This document shows positions 1 through 6,256 of a DNA stretch of 6,256 nt, one piece after another. A model generated the notes under the pieces. The model saw only the letters and a list, made by a program, of their open reading frames with translations, had not been told where the DNA came from and ran no database searches. The position numbers and the translations under genes are program-made. Source of the stretch: Candidatus Cloacimonadota bacterium (GTDB lineage: Bacteria > Cloacimonadota > Cloacimonadia > Cloacimonadales > JAIOQZ01); the NCBI GenBank assembly GCA_021106755.1, contig JAIOTM010000396.1, positions 1 to 6,256 of the forward strand, written 5' to 3'. How positions within the stretch are numbered: the stretch's first letter is position 1; each line of letters opens with the position of its first letter.

Positions 1-1
1 T

Positions 2-577
2 GCTCTTCGCTCAGTTCTACGCCAGGACCCGGATATTGTTCTGATTGGTGAAATCCGTGATCATGAAACAGCGGACATTGCCGTTAAATTTTCACTTACG
101 GGACACCTTGTGTTTACCACTCTACATGCTAACGACTCAACTTCTACAATTACACGTCTTGTTGACATTGGAATTCCAGCGTTTCTGGTTGGCTCATCTC
201 TCAATTTAGTGATGGCTCAACGTCTTGTACGTTTGATTTGCGAACACTGTAAATCGGATCATAAACCAAAGGATCACGAGATTCTTGAAGCTGGTCTTAC
301 TTTGGAAGAGGCGAAGGATATAAAGTTTAAAATCGGACGTGGTTGTGTGCATTGCGATAACACAGGATATAGAGGTCGTACCGGTATTTTTGAATTACTA
401 GAAGTCAAAAAGAATATCCGTAGCCTGATTTTTGATAACCAAAACCAGGATAAAATCCGCCAGGCAGCTCTTGATAATGGTATGGTTACGCTGAACGTAA
501 GTACTCAAAGAAAAATGAGAGAAGGCGTAACAACGATTCGAGAGGTTATTAAGTTGACCATGGCTGAGTCGGATTAG
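2..577 (+). CDS. GspE/PilB-type secretion/pilus assembly ATPase, C-terminal fragment (5' end outside window)
   Basis: This is the C-terminal 191 residues of a hexameric cytoplasmic ATPase that powers pilin or pseudopilin polymerisation in type IV pili or type II secretion. The frame is open to the left edge, so the start lies outside and the GTG at 110 is internal. Visible motifs are [14 protein letters not shown] (fragment residues 7-20), which contains the Walker B segment with Glu17, and the His-box region [13 protein letters not shown] (33-45). A zinc tetracysteine follows (C80xxC83 and C115xxC118), leading into [14 protein letters not shown], all typical of GspE/PilB. The tetracysteine argues against PilT retraction ATPases, which lack it. 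Walker A is not in the window. The gene ends 23 bases before the platform-protein gene, so the two are almost certainly co-transcribed. GspE and PilB cannot be told apart from this fragment. No frameshift or degraded motif is visible. Confidence 0.95.
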   Translation, partial: ALRSVLRQDPDIVLIGEIRDHETADIAVKFSLTGHLVFTTLHANDSTSTITRLVDIGIPAFLVGSSLNLVMAQRLVRLICEHCKSDHKPKDHEILEAGLTLEEAKDIKFKIGRGCVHCDNTGYRGRTGIFELLEVKKNIRSLIFDNQNQDKIRQAALDNGMVTLNVSTQRKMREGVTTIREVIKLTMAESD

Positions 578-588
578 TCCAAAGGTAC

Positions 589-593
589 AAGGA
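589..593 (+). promoter_or_regulatory. Ribosome binding site of the GspF/PilC gene
   Basis: AAGGA lies 7 bases before the ATG at 601, within the 23-base gap after the ATPase stop codon. It supports this ATG as the start. Confidence 0.6.
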
Positions 594-600
594 ATAAACT

Positions 601-1854
601 ATGCCGAGTTTTCAATATATCATAAAAGATAATAAGGGAGCCAGGCTTGAAGGTATAATTCGAGCAGCTTCCATTGACGAAGCGGCAGAGAAGCTACATA
701 AAGAGGGCGGGACAATAATTTCAGTGAAGAGTGCCGCAGAAGGTGCTTTCCGCGGAAAACTCTCGCTCTTTGATAAGGTCATGCTGACATTCTATAAGTG
801 GAAAACTGGCGTTACACTTAAAACGCTGGTGTTTTTCACGAGACAGATGGCAACCATGTTCTCTGCTGGTCTGACAATCGAAAAATCCTTGACGGACCTT
901 GGTCGTGAGGAGAAAAACAAGAAATTCAAAAGGGTTTTGAAGCGGCTATCCGATGATATCAAGAAAGGCTATAGCCTCTCTGAATCAATGGAACAGCATC
1001 CCGGTGTGTTTGATGCCCTTTTTGTTTCGCTGGTTAAGGCTGGCGAAGTTTCGGGTACCTTGCATACGGTTCTGAACCATCTCGCGGATTACCTTGAAAA
1101 GGTAGAAGACACACGCTTGAAGGTTAGAACAGCTATGGCTTATCCGGTATTTATCCTGTTTTTCCTTATGGCAGTTACATGGGGTATGTTTTACTACCTT
1201 ATCCCTATGTTTTCTGAGGTGTATGGTCGCTTCCATGCAGACCTTCCGGCTCCCACTCTTGCGGCGATTGCTATTTCTAATTTCATCCGAACCAATATTT
1301 TTGGTACATTGGGTATTTTTGTCGGTGTTGTTATAGGTTTCTTTCTGGTTTATTTAACAGACCGTGGAAGATTCATTATCGATACCTTCAAATTACGAAT
1401 GCCTGTTGTTGGAGCGGTAGTTCTCAACTCTATAATGAGCAAGTTCTGCCGGACATTCAGTATTCTTATGGCTGCTGGTGTACCGATTCTCGAAACATTG
1501 GAATTGTGTGAGAATGTTGTTGGTAACGCAGTGGTAGAATCAGCTATACGTCGGGCAAGAGTCATGGTTAAAGAAGGTTATAGTGTTGCCGGTGCATTCC
1601 GTAAAACGGGTGTGTTCCCACCAACACTGTTGCAGTTAACCGCGACTGGCGAGGAAACTGGTGATATGGACCGCTTGCTTATGAAAGCAGCGGAATTCTA
1701 TGAAAAATTAGTTGATTCTGTTATTGATCGACTCACGTCACTAATTGAGCCTGTCCTGATTATTATCATGGCAACGGTTGTGGGAGGTATCATTATCGTG
1801 ATTTACCTGCCAATTTTCAACCTTGGGCTTGCTATGAGTGCGGGATTGAAATAG
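601..1854 (+). CDS. GspF/PilC-type inner-membrane platform protein of type II secretion or type IV pilus
   Basis: This 417-residue polytopic inner-membrane protein would form the platform on which the GspE/PilB ATPase acts to extrude the (pseudo)pilus. The length is normal for the family (about 400). A short N-terminal cytoplasmic region (1-75) resembles the FxYxxxDxxGxxxxG start of the family. Two tandem T2SSF domains follow, at about 78-201 and 280-403. They carry the paired motifs FTRQMATMFSAG (79-90) and FCRTFSILMAAGVP (282-295), and the paired turns KAGEVSGTL (146-154) and TATGEETGD (347-355). Hydrophobic segments lie at about 179-203, 232-252 and 382-406, matching the usual three-helix topology. 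The ATG has a good ribosome site, and the initial MPSFQYIIKD is family-like. It follows the ATPase directly with no pilT between, so it could be gspF or pilC. It is the last gene of its operon, since a terminator follows 43 bases after its stop. Confidence 0.95.
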   Translation: MPSFQYIIKDNKGARLEGIIRAASIDEAAEKLHKEGGTIISVKSAAEGAFRGKLSLFDKVMLTFYKWKTGVTLKTLVFFTRQMATMFSAGLTIEKSLTDLGREEKNKKFKRVLKRLSDDIKKGYSLSESMEQHPGVFDALFVSLVKAGEVSGTLHTVLNHLADYLEKVEDTRLKVRTAMAYPVFILFFLMAVTWGMFYYLIPMFSEVYGRFHADLPAPTLAAIAISNFIRTNIFGTLGIFVGVVIGFFLVYLTDRGRFIIDTFKLRMPVVGAVVLNSIMSKFCRTFSILMAAGVPILETLELCENVVGNAVVESAIRRARVMVKEGYSVAGAFRKTGVFPPTLLQLTATGEETGDMDRLLMKAAEFYEKLVDSVIDRLTSLIEPVLIIIMATVVGGIIIVIYLPIFNLGLAMSAGLK

Positions 1855-1897
1855 CAGATTTACAATAACTTAAATCCTACAGCATTATGTGGATTAT

Positions 1898-1927
1898 AGA
1901 GCACTGGTTTATCTGGTGCTCTTTTTT
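1898..1927 (+). terminator. Rho-independent terminator closing the secretion/pilus operon
   Basis: A 7-bp stem AGAGCAC/GTGCTCT (1898-1904 with 1916-1922) is followed at once by a run of six T (1922-1927). The U-tract lies only on the plus-strand side, so it terminates the gspE-gspF transcript. The minus-strand side of the hairpin has no T-run. The 3' arm and T-run also encode the last codons of the converging radical SAM gene, whose stop is at 1911-1909. Confidence 0.8.
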
Positions 1928-3120
1928 ATTGAGAGTTTCAGAGTAGTGTAGTCTAATTGTTTCTTCTCCAACGCCACCTGACTCAAAAATGTAAACAATT
2001 TACTGTTGCGAATCACAGGCTCTAATGTCTTGTTCTGAAAGCCGTCAAGCAGGAGATCGCTGATATAACGGTGGTCGAGTTTGCGTCGGCGGTTCATGAA
2101 ACTACGCTTGTCTTCTAACCAGAAAAAATAACGTTTAAGGGCATCTGAAAGGTTTCGTGTGTTAATACCTTTGTTCCGGTACAGTTTTACCATGTGATTC
2201 ATCAGAATAAACAACTCATCGTAAACAGGAAATCTGCCCTGATAAATGTAATGTGGAATCTGATTAATCAACTTGTGCTTTACAAGAAGGCTACTGATTC
2301 GCCTGTAAAAGTCTTTCCCATAGCTATCTATTGGTGCCCCAGAAGGTAAATTATTGTTGTAGATACGCTTGAACTGAGATAAATGCTCAGGAAAATGCTG
2401 TTCAATAGTATCTAAAAAGAATTGCTTTTGCCGTCCGGGTCGCAGCGTTAAGGAACCAGTTAGAACAAAATCCACATTTACATCGGAGAAATGTTTGAAA
2501 GTCGCGTCTATGTGTGATTCAGAATCTCCCAGAAAGGGAATAAATGGCATTGCTGAAAGACCTGTATATATACCTCGTTTTTTGAATTCATCCAGAGTTT
2601 TAAGACGGTTTTCGATTGGGCTTGCTCCAGGCTCGAATACTTTCCGCAAGTTGTCATCCGGGTAGGTTATAGACATCATCAACACAACCCCGGTCTGACG
2701 GTGGACTTCTTCCCAGAGGTCTATATCCCGTAAAACTAACGCGGATTTTGTAATAATTACCGCGCCGAAGCGAGTCCCGGAAATTATCTTTGCTGCCTGA
2801 GCCATCAGTTGCTCTTCCGCTTCTATAGGTTGATAGGGGTCGGAAATACCTGAGCCAAAGAGGATGAAACCGTATTCCCGCTGACGGGCTAAGTCTTTCC
2901 TGAGAATTTCGGGCAGGTTTTGACGGATTACAATATCCCGCTCGAAATCACCTTCCACAAAGTAACGCTCCGCTCTGCCGTCGCAATAGCGGCAACCGTG
3001 CTCACAGGCGGCATAGGGAGAGCAACTATAACGCTCCATGTAATATGGGTCAACGTGCTTATGTTTGCGCAGTACGGTTTTTACATTTCTGAAGTGCTTG
3101 TTTATTGCTTGCGTATCCAT
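1909..3120 (-). CDS. Radical SAM protein, spore-photoproduct-lyase-like (SplB/COG1533 family)
   Basis: This 403-residue protein belongs to the radical SAM enzymes, which bind a 4Fe-4S cluster and cleave S-adenosylmethionine to a 5'-deoxyadenosyl radical. The cluster motif is C39-x3-C43-x2-C46 (ACEHGCRYCDG). Downstream markers of the SplB-like group are FGSGISDPYQPIEA (88-101), the ITKSALVLRDIDLW segment (123-136), FEPGASPIENRL (162-173) and the MPFIPFLGD strand/loop (191-199). About 150 C-terminal residues show no motif I recognise. The family is often labelled DNA repair photolyase by homology, but most members have no proven substrate and this one is unlikely to act on spore DNA. The ATG is supported by AAAAGG 6 bases upstream. 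The start overlaps the end of the upstream esterase gene by 19 bases in another frame, implying one transcript and probable translational coupling. Confidence 0.88.
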   Translation of the reverse strand: MDTQAINKHFRNVKTVLRKHKHVDPYYMERYSCSPYAACEHGCRYCDGRAERYFVEGDFERDIVIRQNLPEILRKDLARQREYGFILFGSGISDPYQPIEAEEQLMAQAAKIISGTRFGAVIITKSALVLRDIDLWEEVHRQTGVVLMMSITYPDDNLRKVFEPGASPIENRLKTLDEFKKRGIYTGLSAMPFIPFLGDSESHIDATFKHFSDVNVDFVLTGSLTLRPGRQKQFFLDTIEQHFPEHLSQFKRIYNNNLPSGAPIDSYGKDFYRRISSLLVKHKLINQIPHYIYQGRFPVYDELFILMNHMVKLYRNKGINTRNLSDALKRYFFWLEDKRSFMNRRRKLDHRYISDLLLDGFQNKTLEPVIRNSKLFTFLSQVALEKKQLDYTTLKLSIKKSTR

Positions 3121-4199
3121 TTCAAGCCTTTTGTCAGAGCATCGGGGTCTATAGTATGCCCCCCATTGAAAGAATGTAGTTTTACCCTGTAGCCACGCTT
3201 CCTGAGCCTGTCGAGGGCTTCTTCTGCTAAGGAGTATTCCACTCGCTTGTCTTTCTTGCCGTGAATGATATAAACAGGGATGGATTTTGCTACTTCGAGT
3301 TTCTCGTCTGACAAAGCTTCTTCGTCAAGCCAGCCGCCCATGGGAATAATCCCATCTATCAAATCGTAGTGGTTAATCCCCGCGAGAAAGGTGAAACCTG
3401 CTCCCTGTGAGAAACCGATGATATACTTCCGTTTGACCGGATATTTCTCCTCTAAGGCGATAATGACGTTACGCAGATAGGCAATAGTTTTTTCCTGAGA
3501 GATTTTCCAGTATTCAAGGGCTTTGTCGTCTCCGGTAGTCCAGCTGAATCCCCACCAGTCGCCATGTCCAAAGGCGTATGTTGCTTGCGGAACCGCGAAG
3601 ATGAAGTCCCTTCGCTTCATTCGGGAAGCTACTTTAAGGAATCTGTCCCAGCTATCACCCCAGCCGTGTAAACCGATTACAATATCGTATATTTTCTTAG
3701 GATTATAATTATCCGGTAGAATAACAGCACAACGCATCAGGGTTGGTATTTCAAAGAAATGGATAGCATCGAACTCGCTGGATGCTCCTTTCTTCTCCAG
3801 CGTTTTTGTAATCTCTACGAAAGCTTCTGCCTCGCGCACCGGGTCAAAATCAGGATCGTTGAGAATATGCTCATAATTTTCATAGCCGCTGGCTACAGCC
3901 AGTTGCAGGTATTTCGCGGCAAATTTTGGCTGATTGAGCAAACCATAGCAGCAGGCAAGATTATAAAGGTTTGTAGTATTATCCCGCTGATGCTCCAGAG
4001 CGGCAAGATAATATCTCGCGGCACTGAGGTAATCCTTCTGTTTATACAGCTCTTTGGCGACTGTAGAAAGCGAATCCAGGTTTGCCGCGAAGAAATTACC
4101 TGAATTCGTGTCTAATGGGTCTATATCCGCTAAGTTTACTTCCGCGCAAGTGTATGAAAAGGCTAATAGCGTAATAATGAGATAGATTACTGCTTTCAT
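3102..4199 (-). CDS. Exported TPR plus alpha/beta-hydrolase (phospholipase/carboxylesterase-like) protein
   Basis: This 365-residue protein starts with a signal peptide: Lys2, a hydrophobic core at 4-14 and a likely cleavage after TCA at 17-19. It is therefore probably periplasmic or secreted. TPR-like helices follow at about 44-104, with YKQKDYLSAARYYLAAL then YNLACCYGLLNQPKFAAKYL. A stretch at 105-130 (GYENYEHILNDPDFDPVRE) resembles the end of TPR groups. Residues 155-365 form an alpha/beta hydrolase with an oxyanion-loop strand IGLHGWGD (175-182), nucleophile elbow GFSQGA (Ser264), acid loop HGKKDKRV (Asp317) and GGH (His348). The full Ser-Asp-His triad is thus present, suggesting an active esterase or dienelactone-hydrolase-like enzyme. 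The substrate is unknown. The TPR part may hold a partner or position the enzyme. GGGGA 4 bases before the ATG supports the start. It is the first gene of a two-gene unit with the radical SAM gene. Confidence 0.88.
   Translation of the reverse strand: MKAVIYLIITLLAFSYTCAEVNLADIDPLDTNSGNFFAANLDSLSTVAKELYKQKDYLSAARYYLAALEHQRDNTTNLYNLACCYGLLNQPKFAAKYLQLAVASGYENYEHILNDPDFDPVREAEAFVEITKTLEKKGASSEFDAIHFFEIPTLMRCAVILPDNYNPKKIYDIVIGLHGWGDSWDRFLKVASRMKRRDFIFAVPQATYAFGHGDWWGFSWTTGDDKALEYWKISQEKTIAYLRNVIIALEEKYPVKRKYIIGFSQGAGFTFLAGINHYDLIDGIIPMGGWLDEEALSDEKLEVAKSIPVYIIHGKKDKRVEYSLAEEALDRLRKRGYRVKLHSFNGGHTIDPDALTKGLKWIRKQ
3127..3132 (-). promoter_or_regulatory. Ribosome binding site of the radical SAM gene, inside the upstream coding region
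   Basis: On the minus strand AAAAGG sits 6 bases before the ATG at 3120-3118, entirely within the last codons of the TPR-esterase gene. It fixes the overlapping start and fits translational coupling. Confidence 0.55.
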
Positions 4200-4220
4200 G
4201 GCTTCCCCAACGTTTTTTTC

Positions 4221-4249
4221 TATTTAGATATGAGCTTATTGCTTGTCAA
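4221..4249 (-). promoter_or_regulatory. Candidate sigma-70-type promoter for the esterase/radical SAM unit
   Basis: On the minus strand a perfect -35 TTGACA (4249-4244) is followed after 17 bases by TAAATA (4226-4221), a weak 3/6 match to TATAAT. The predicted start of transcription, near 4214, leaves a leader of about 15 bases containing the GGGGA ribosome site. The position just upstream of the first gene is right, but the -10 is poor, so this is a suggestion only. Confidence 0.4.
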
Positions 4250-4443
4250 ATGAAATGAGAATCAATTGAGATATAATTGTTAGCGTAATCGTGCTTTTCG
4301 TAGCCCAGGTGATCGGTTAGTTCACCTTCAAGCATAGTTTCGAGAAGCTGCTTACTGAACCCTCGAAGAAGTTTGTTTACATCATCAATGGTATTAAGCT
4401 TTTTCTCGGCAATTAAACGTTTGATCTTATCATCTGAAAGCAT
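4246..4443 (-). pseudogene. Truncated IS256-family (mutator-type) transposase, N-terminal remnant
   Basis: The reading frame gives 65 residues. The first 56 or so match what I know of IS256-family transposase N-termini: MLSDDKIKRLIAEKKLNTID, then LLRGFSKQLLETMLEGELTD, then HLGYEKHDYANN (45-56). Full-length family members have about 400 residues. The DDE catalytic domain is wholly missing, and after Asn56 (about position 4276) the sequence turns into an unrelated tail (YISIDSHFI) ending at a chance stop. The start is secure because a perfect AGGAGG (4453-4448) lies 4 bases upstream of the ATG. It cannot transpose by itself. The recognition rests on memory of the family, not on an alignment. 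Confidence 0.8.
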
Positions 4444-4503
4444 AATTCCTCCTGAGACACTATTAGTTCTTCAGGAAGTTTACACAATCTTTTTTACATT
4501 CCC
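4276..4503 (-). mobile_element. Remnant of an IS256-family insertion sequence (left end plus start of transposase)
   Basis: The remnant consists of the transposase N-terminus and, upstream of it, a leader whose minus-strand sequence GTAAAAAAGATTGTGTAAAC (4497-4478) looks like the terminal inverted repeat of an IS256-type element, with TGTAAA occurring twice nearby. The outer boundary is estimated at about 4500-4505, only some 15-20 bases past the stop codon of the ATPase gene. The inner boundary near 4276 is where transposase similarity ends. No matching inverted repeat is visible between 4200 and 4276, so the right end appears to have been deleted, and no target-site duplication can be assigned. 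Confidence 0.6.
4448..4453 (-). promoter_or_regulatory. Strong ribosome binding site of the transposase remnant
   Basis: A perfect AGGAGG on the minus strand lies 4 bases before the ATG at 4443-4441. It was part of the ancestral insertion sequence and confirms the start of the broken transposase. Confidence 0.7.
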
Positions 4504-4519
4504 TTCGTATCAGAAAAGA

Positions 4520-6256
4520 TTATTTTCTATTTTGTTTTTTTCTCTCTCTTATTATGTTAAGCAAAGCCAGAGTACAGTCAATATCTTCTTTAAGCTCATC
4601 AGGATTTCGAGAAGGAGATTGCATGGTCTGTGCAGGATCATGAGCTTCTGTTGTATCGTGGCAGATCTGGAACAATCTAAGTAACTCATTACATTCATAT
4701 AGAGAAAAGCCTACAACCTCTGATAACAAGGAAGAATTGATGTATGTTCGGAATCTTGAAATAACACCACTAAATACATCTTTTTCAATTACCCGTTCCA
4801 GTGTAGCTCTTAACTGGCTGTACACGTTTGCAATAGCTTTTTTATTATCCTCAGAAGGAATTGCATTCCATACTGATTCAATCTCTTTACAACGTTTTGC
4901 TAATTTATCTAATCTTTCCCGAGGGTTCTTGAAATCCCATGGTAAGCCATCTTGAACATAACCGGGAGCTCCATTGTTCCATTCGAGAAACCTATATTCA
5001 GTATTAATACTAAGTTGGTCTGAATATGTTTTGAGATCATTAAGAAAAACAGCATCGTGCGTAAATATTATCACCTGACGTAACTTGCCTTCGTTTACGA
5101 GCCTTTTTGCAATAGTATTTCTATAAAAATGGCCTAAAGATGAAACTGGATCATCAAAAATAAGTGTAGATTTATGGTTTGCTTGAGATAATTCTGCAAG
5201 AAATGCCGCAAGAGCAATACAACGTTGTTCTCCATCGCTTGCGATTTTATGTATTTTTTCATTTTCGTTTTTCTTTAATTTGAGTCCAAAGATAGTATTC
5301 CCTTTACTTTCAGAAATTTTTTGAAGTTTCACATCTATTGTACTAAGATTCAATTTTTTAAGCTCTTTATCAAAACAATTACAATAGGTATCTGTTACTA
5401 CTTCTTTTGTAATATCTCCATTTTTTGTGGTAATGAAAGCAGATGTACTTTTAATGCATTCTTTCAATTTTGCAATGGACTTAAATCTTTTGATTTGATT
5501 TTCAACACTTGCCATTGTTTTTTCTAAAAGAAGCCTATCTGTTAACTCATTTTTTTCAAGCTCTAATATTTTACGTTCCGATGGATCATTCGCTGATACT
5601 TCAGTATTCGCTCTTTCTATTAATGTCTCAATATACTCATTGAGTAATTCTATTGGAGAAGTACAAAGGCGGGTGAGCGTTGGTTTCCAAATCTCCGATT
5701 TGCAGATTTCTTGAATTTCTTCCAGCCTTTGGCGACTTGTTTTCAGGAATTGTTCTATTATCTGCTGAGATTCTTTTGAAATATATTGTAAATCGGTTTT
5801 TACTTTTTCATGCTCTTCTTTTATTGGTTTGAGCTTAGTATAAGTATCCAACAAGTTCTTCAGAATGTTCCTTGACTTTCTTGCTTTTTCCTGGCTATCA
5901 TCTTGAACAAAATTGAGGAAATTCTTCAGTCTATTTTGAGCATCTTCTTCCAATACTTGTTGGCAAAAAACACACTTAGCTTTGTCAACAAAGGGGAATT
6001 CTTGTTCAGGATAAGCCTTAATTTCAGAAAATTGCCTTGCAGCATTCCAAAGTTGTTGCCACTCAGTCTCTCCAGTTCCATTTAAGCAATCCCCAAACCG
6101 ATTTTTAGAAAAATCTATTGCGCATTTTTCTGCATGTTTCGCTTTTTCAAGGCTATCTTTTAAAGCAGTGACTTCAGTATCCTGTAGCTTATTATCAATG
6201 GATTTAATCATTTCAACAAATTTCTTTAATCTTTCAACTGAGGCTTTTGTTTCATT
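4520..6256 (-). CDS. ABC/SMC-like AAA ATPase with CxxC zinc-hook-like coiled coil, C-terminal part (RloC/PrrC-like; 5' end outside window)
   Basis: The frame is open to the right edge, giving 578 visible residues. The ATG at 6211 lacks a ribosome site and lies within coiled coil, so it is not the start. The order resembles AAA_13/RloC-type proteins. Helices lead to KAKCVFCQQVLEED, a CxxC (C95, C98) suited to a Rad50-like zinc hook, and a long charged coiled coil (about 110-290) returns. Then come the ABC signature SDGEQR (340-345), Walker B LIFDD (365-369), D-loop SSLGH (372-376) and H-loop FTHD (His400). Walker A must lie in the missing N-terminus. The tail has R483-x3-E487 and R527-x5-H533 with His539, reminiscent of HEPN or PrrC-type anticodon nuclease residues. 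A DNA- or stress-sensing RNase of phage defence is a plausible role, but a plain repair ATPase (RecN/SbcC-like) cannot be excluded. The gene is much richer in A+T than its left neighbours. Confidence 0.85.
   Translation of the reverse strand, partial: NETKASVERLKKFVEMIKSIDNKLQDTEVTALKDSLEKAKHAEKCAIDFSKNRFGDCLNGTGETEWQQLWNAARQFSEIKAYPEQEFPFVDKAKCVFCQQVLEEDAQNRLKNFLNFVQDDSQEKARKSRNILKNLLDTYTKLKPIKEEHEKVKTDLQYISKESQQIIEQFLKTSRQRLEEIQEICKSEIWKPTLTRLCTSPIELLNEYIETLIERANTEVSANDPSERKILELEKNELTDRLLLEKTMASVENQIKRFKSIAKLKECIKSTSAFITTKNGDITKEVVTDTYCNCFDKELKKLNLSTIDVKLQKISESKGNTIFGLKLKKNENEKIHKIASDGEQRCIALAAFLAELSQANHKSTLIFDDPVSSLGHFYRNTIAKRLVNEGKLRQVIIFTHDAVFLNDLKTYSDQLSINTEYRFLEWNNGAPGYVQDGLPWDFKNPRERLDKLAKRCKEIESVWNAIPSEDNKKAIANVYSQLRATLERVIEKDVFSGVISRFRTYINSSLLSEVVGFSLYECNELLRLFQICHDTTEAHDPAQTMQSPSRNPDELKEDIDCTLALLNIIRERKKQNRK

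Noticed and set aside
110..577. A separate short gene starting with GTG at 110
   Set aside because: The same frame is open upstream to the window edge and encodes the Walker B motif of the ATPase, so GTG 110 is an internal valine codon.
985..1565. Open frames on the minus strand inside the GspF/PilC gene (985-1236, 1350-1565)
   Set aside because: They lie antisense to a well-supported gene, have no recognisable motifs and no ribosome sites; they are chance frames.
2920..4103. Plus-strand open frames opposite the radical SAM and esterase genes (2920-3192, 3523-3708, 3759-4103)
   Set aside because: They are short, antisense to genes with intact catalytic motifs, and show no protein family features.
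4136..4199. Lipoprotein signal at Cys18 of the TPR-esterase
   Set aside because: The residues before Cys18 (SYT) do not form a lipobox with Leu at -3 and small residues at -1, so ordinary signal peptidase I cleavage after Ala19 is more likely.
4246..4443. The 65-residue frame as a functional small protein
   Set aside because: Its first 56 residues match the start of IS256 transposases and then break off into an unrelated tail, which fits a truncated gene better than an independent one.
4464..4478. Short palindrome CTTC-AG-GAAG near the IS leader as a terminator for the ATPase gene
   Set aside because: The arms are only four bases with a two-base loop, too small for a stable hairpin, and no T-run follows on the minus strand.
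4373..6085. Plus-strand open frames opposite the ATPase gene and IS remnant (4373-4684, 4737-4955, 5321-5527, 5903-6085)
   Set aside because: They arise in A+T-rich antisense sequence, and their hydrophobic runs (Phe/Ile/Leu-rich) simply mirror Lys/Glu-rich coiled-coil codons.
4520..6211. ATG at 6211 as the true start of the ATPase gene
   Set aside because: There is no Shine-Dalgarno sequence before it, the frame stays open to 6256, and the fragment would lack Walker A, which the family needs.

Overview
The window has two halves that converge near position 1900. The plus-strand left part (2-1854) carries the end of a type II secretion or type IV pilus assembly operon: the C-terminal part of a GspE/PilB-type ATPase, then a complete GspF/PilC-type inner-membrane platform protein, closed by a rho-independent terminator. 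Everything to the right is on the minus strand.

Read in transcription order, the minus strand holds four items. First is the C-terminal 578 residues of a large ABC/SMC-like AAA ATPase (6256-4520, 5' end outside the window), with a coiled-coil zinc-hook-like CxxC and a possible HEPN-type nuclease tail. Second is a truncated IS256-family transposase with its left end (about 4503-4276). Third is a two-gene unit with its own candidate promoter: an exported TPR plus alpha/beta-hydrolase protein (4199-3102). Fourth, overlapping it by 19 bases, is a radical SAM protein of the SplB/COG1533 type (3120-1909).

The exported hydrolase and the secretion/pilus genes suggest a Gram-negative (diderm) bacterium. 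Lines I counted by hand in the left and middle genes have about 47-50% G+C (28/60, 30/60, 28/60), whereas lines in the ATPase gene have about 28-33% (17/60, 20/60). With the broken insertion sequence at the junction, this suggests that the right end is a horizontally acquired, possibly defence-related, segment next to older chromosomal genes. I cannot assign a genus or phylum with confidence.

There is no stretch above 300 bases without a gene. I saw no tRNA, rRNA, CRISPR array or riboswitch. The most interesting object is the partial ATPase, whose architecture resembles RloC/PrrC-type anticodon nucleases but whose N-terminus and neighbours lie outside the window.
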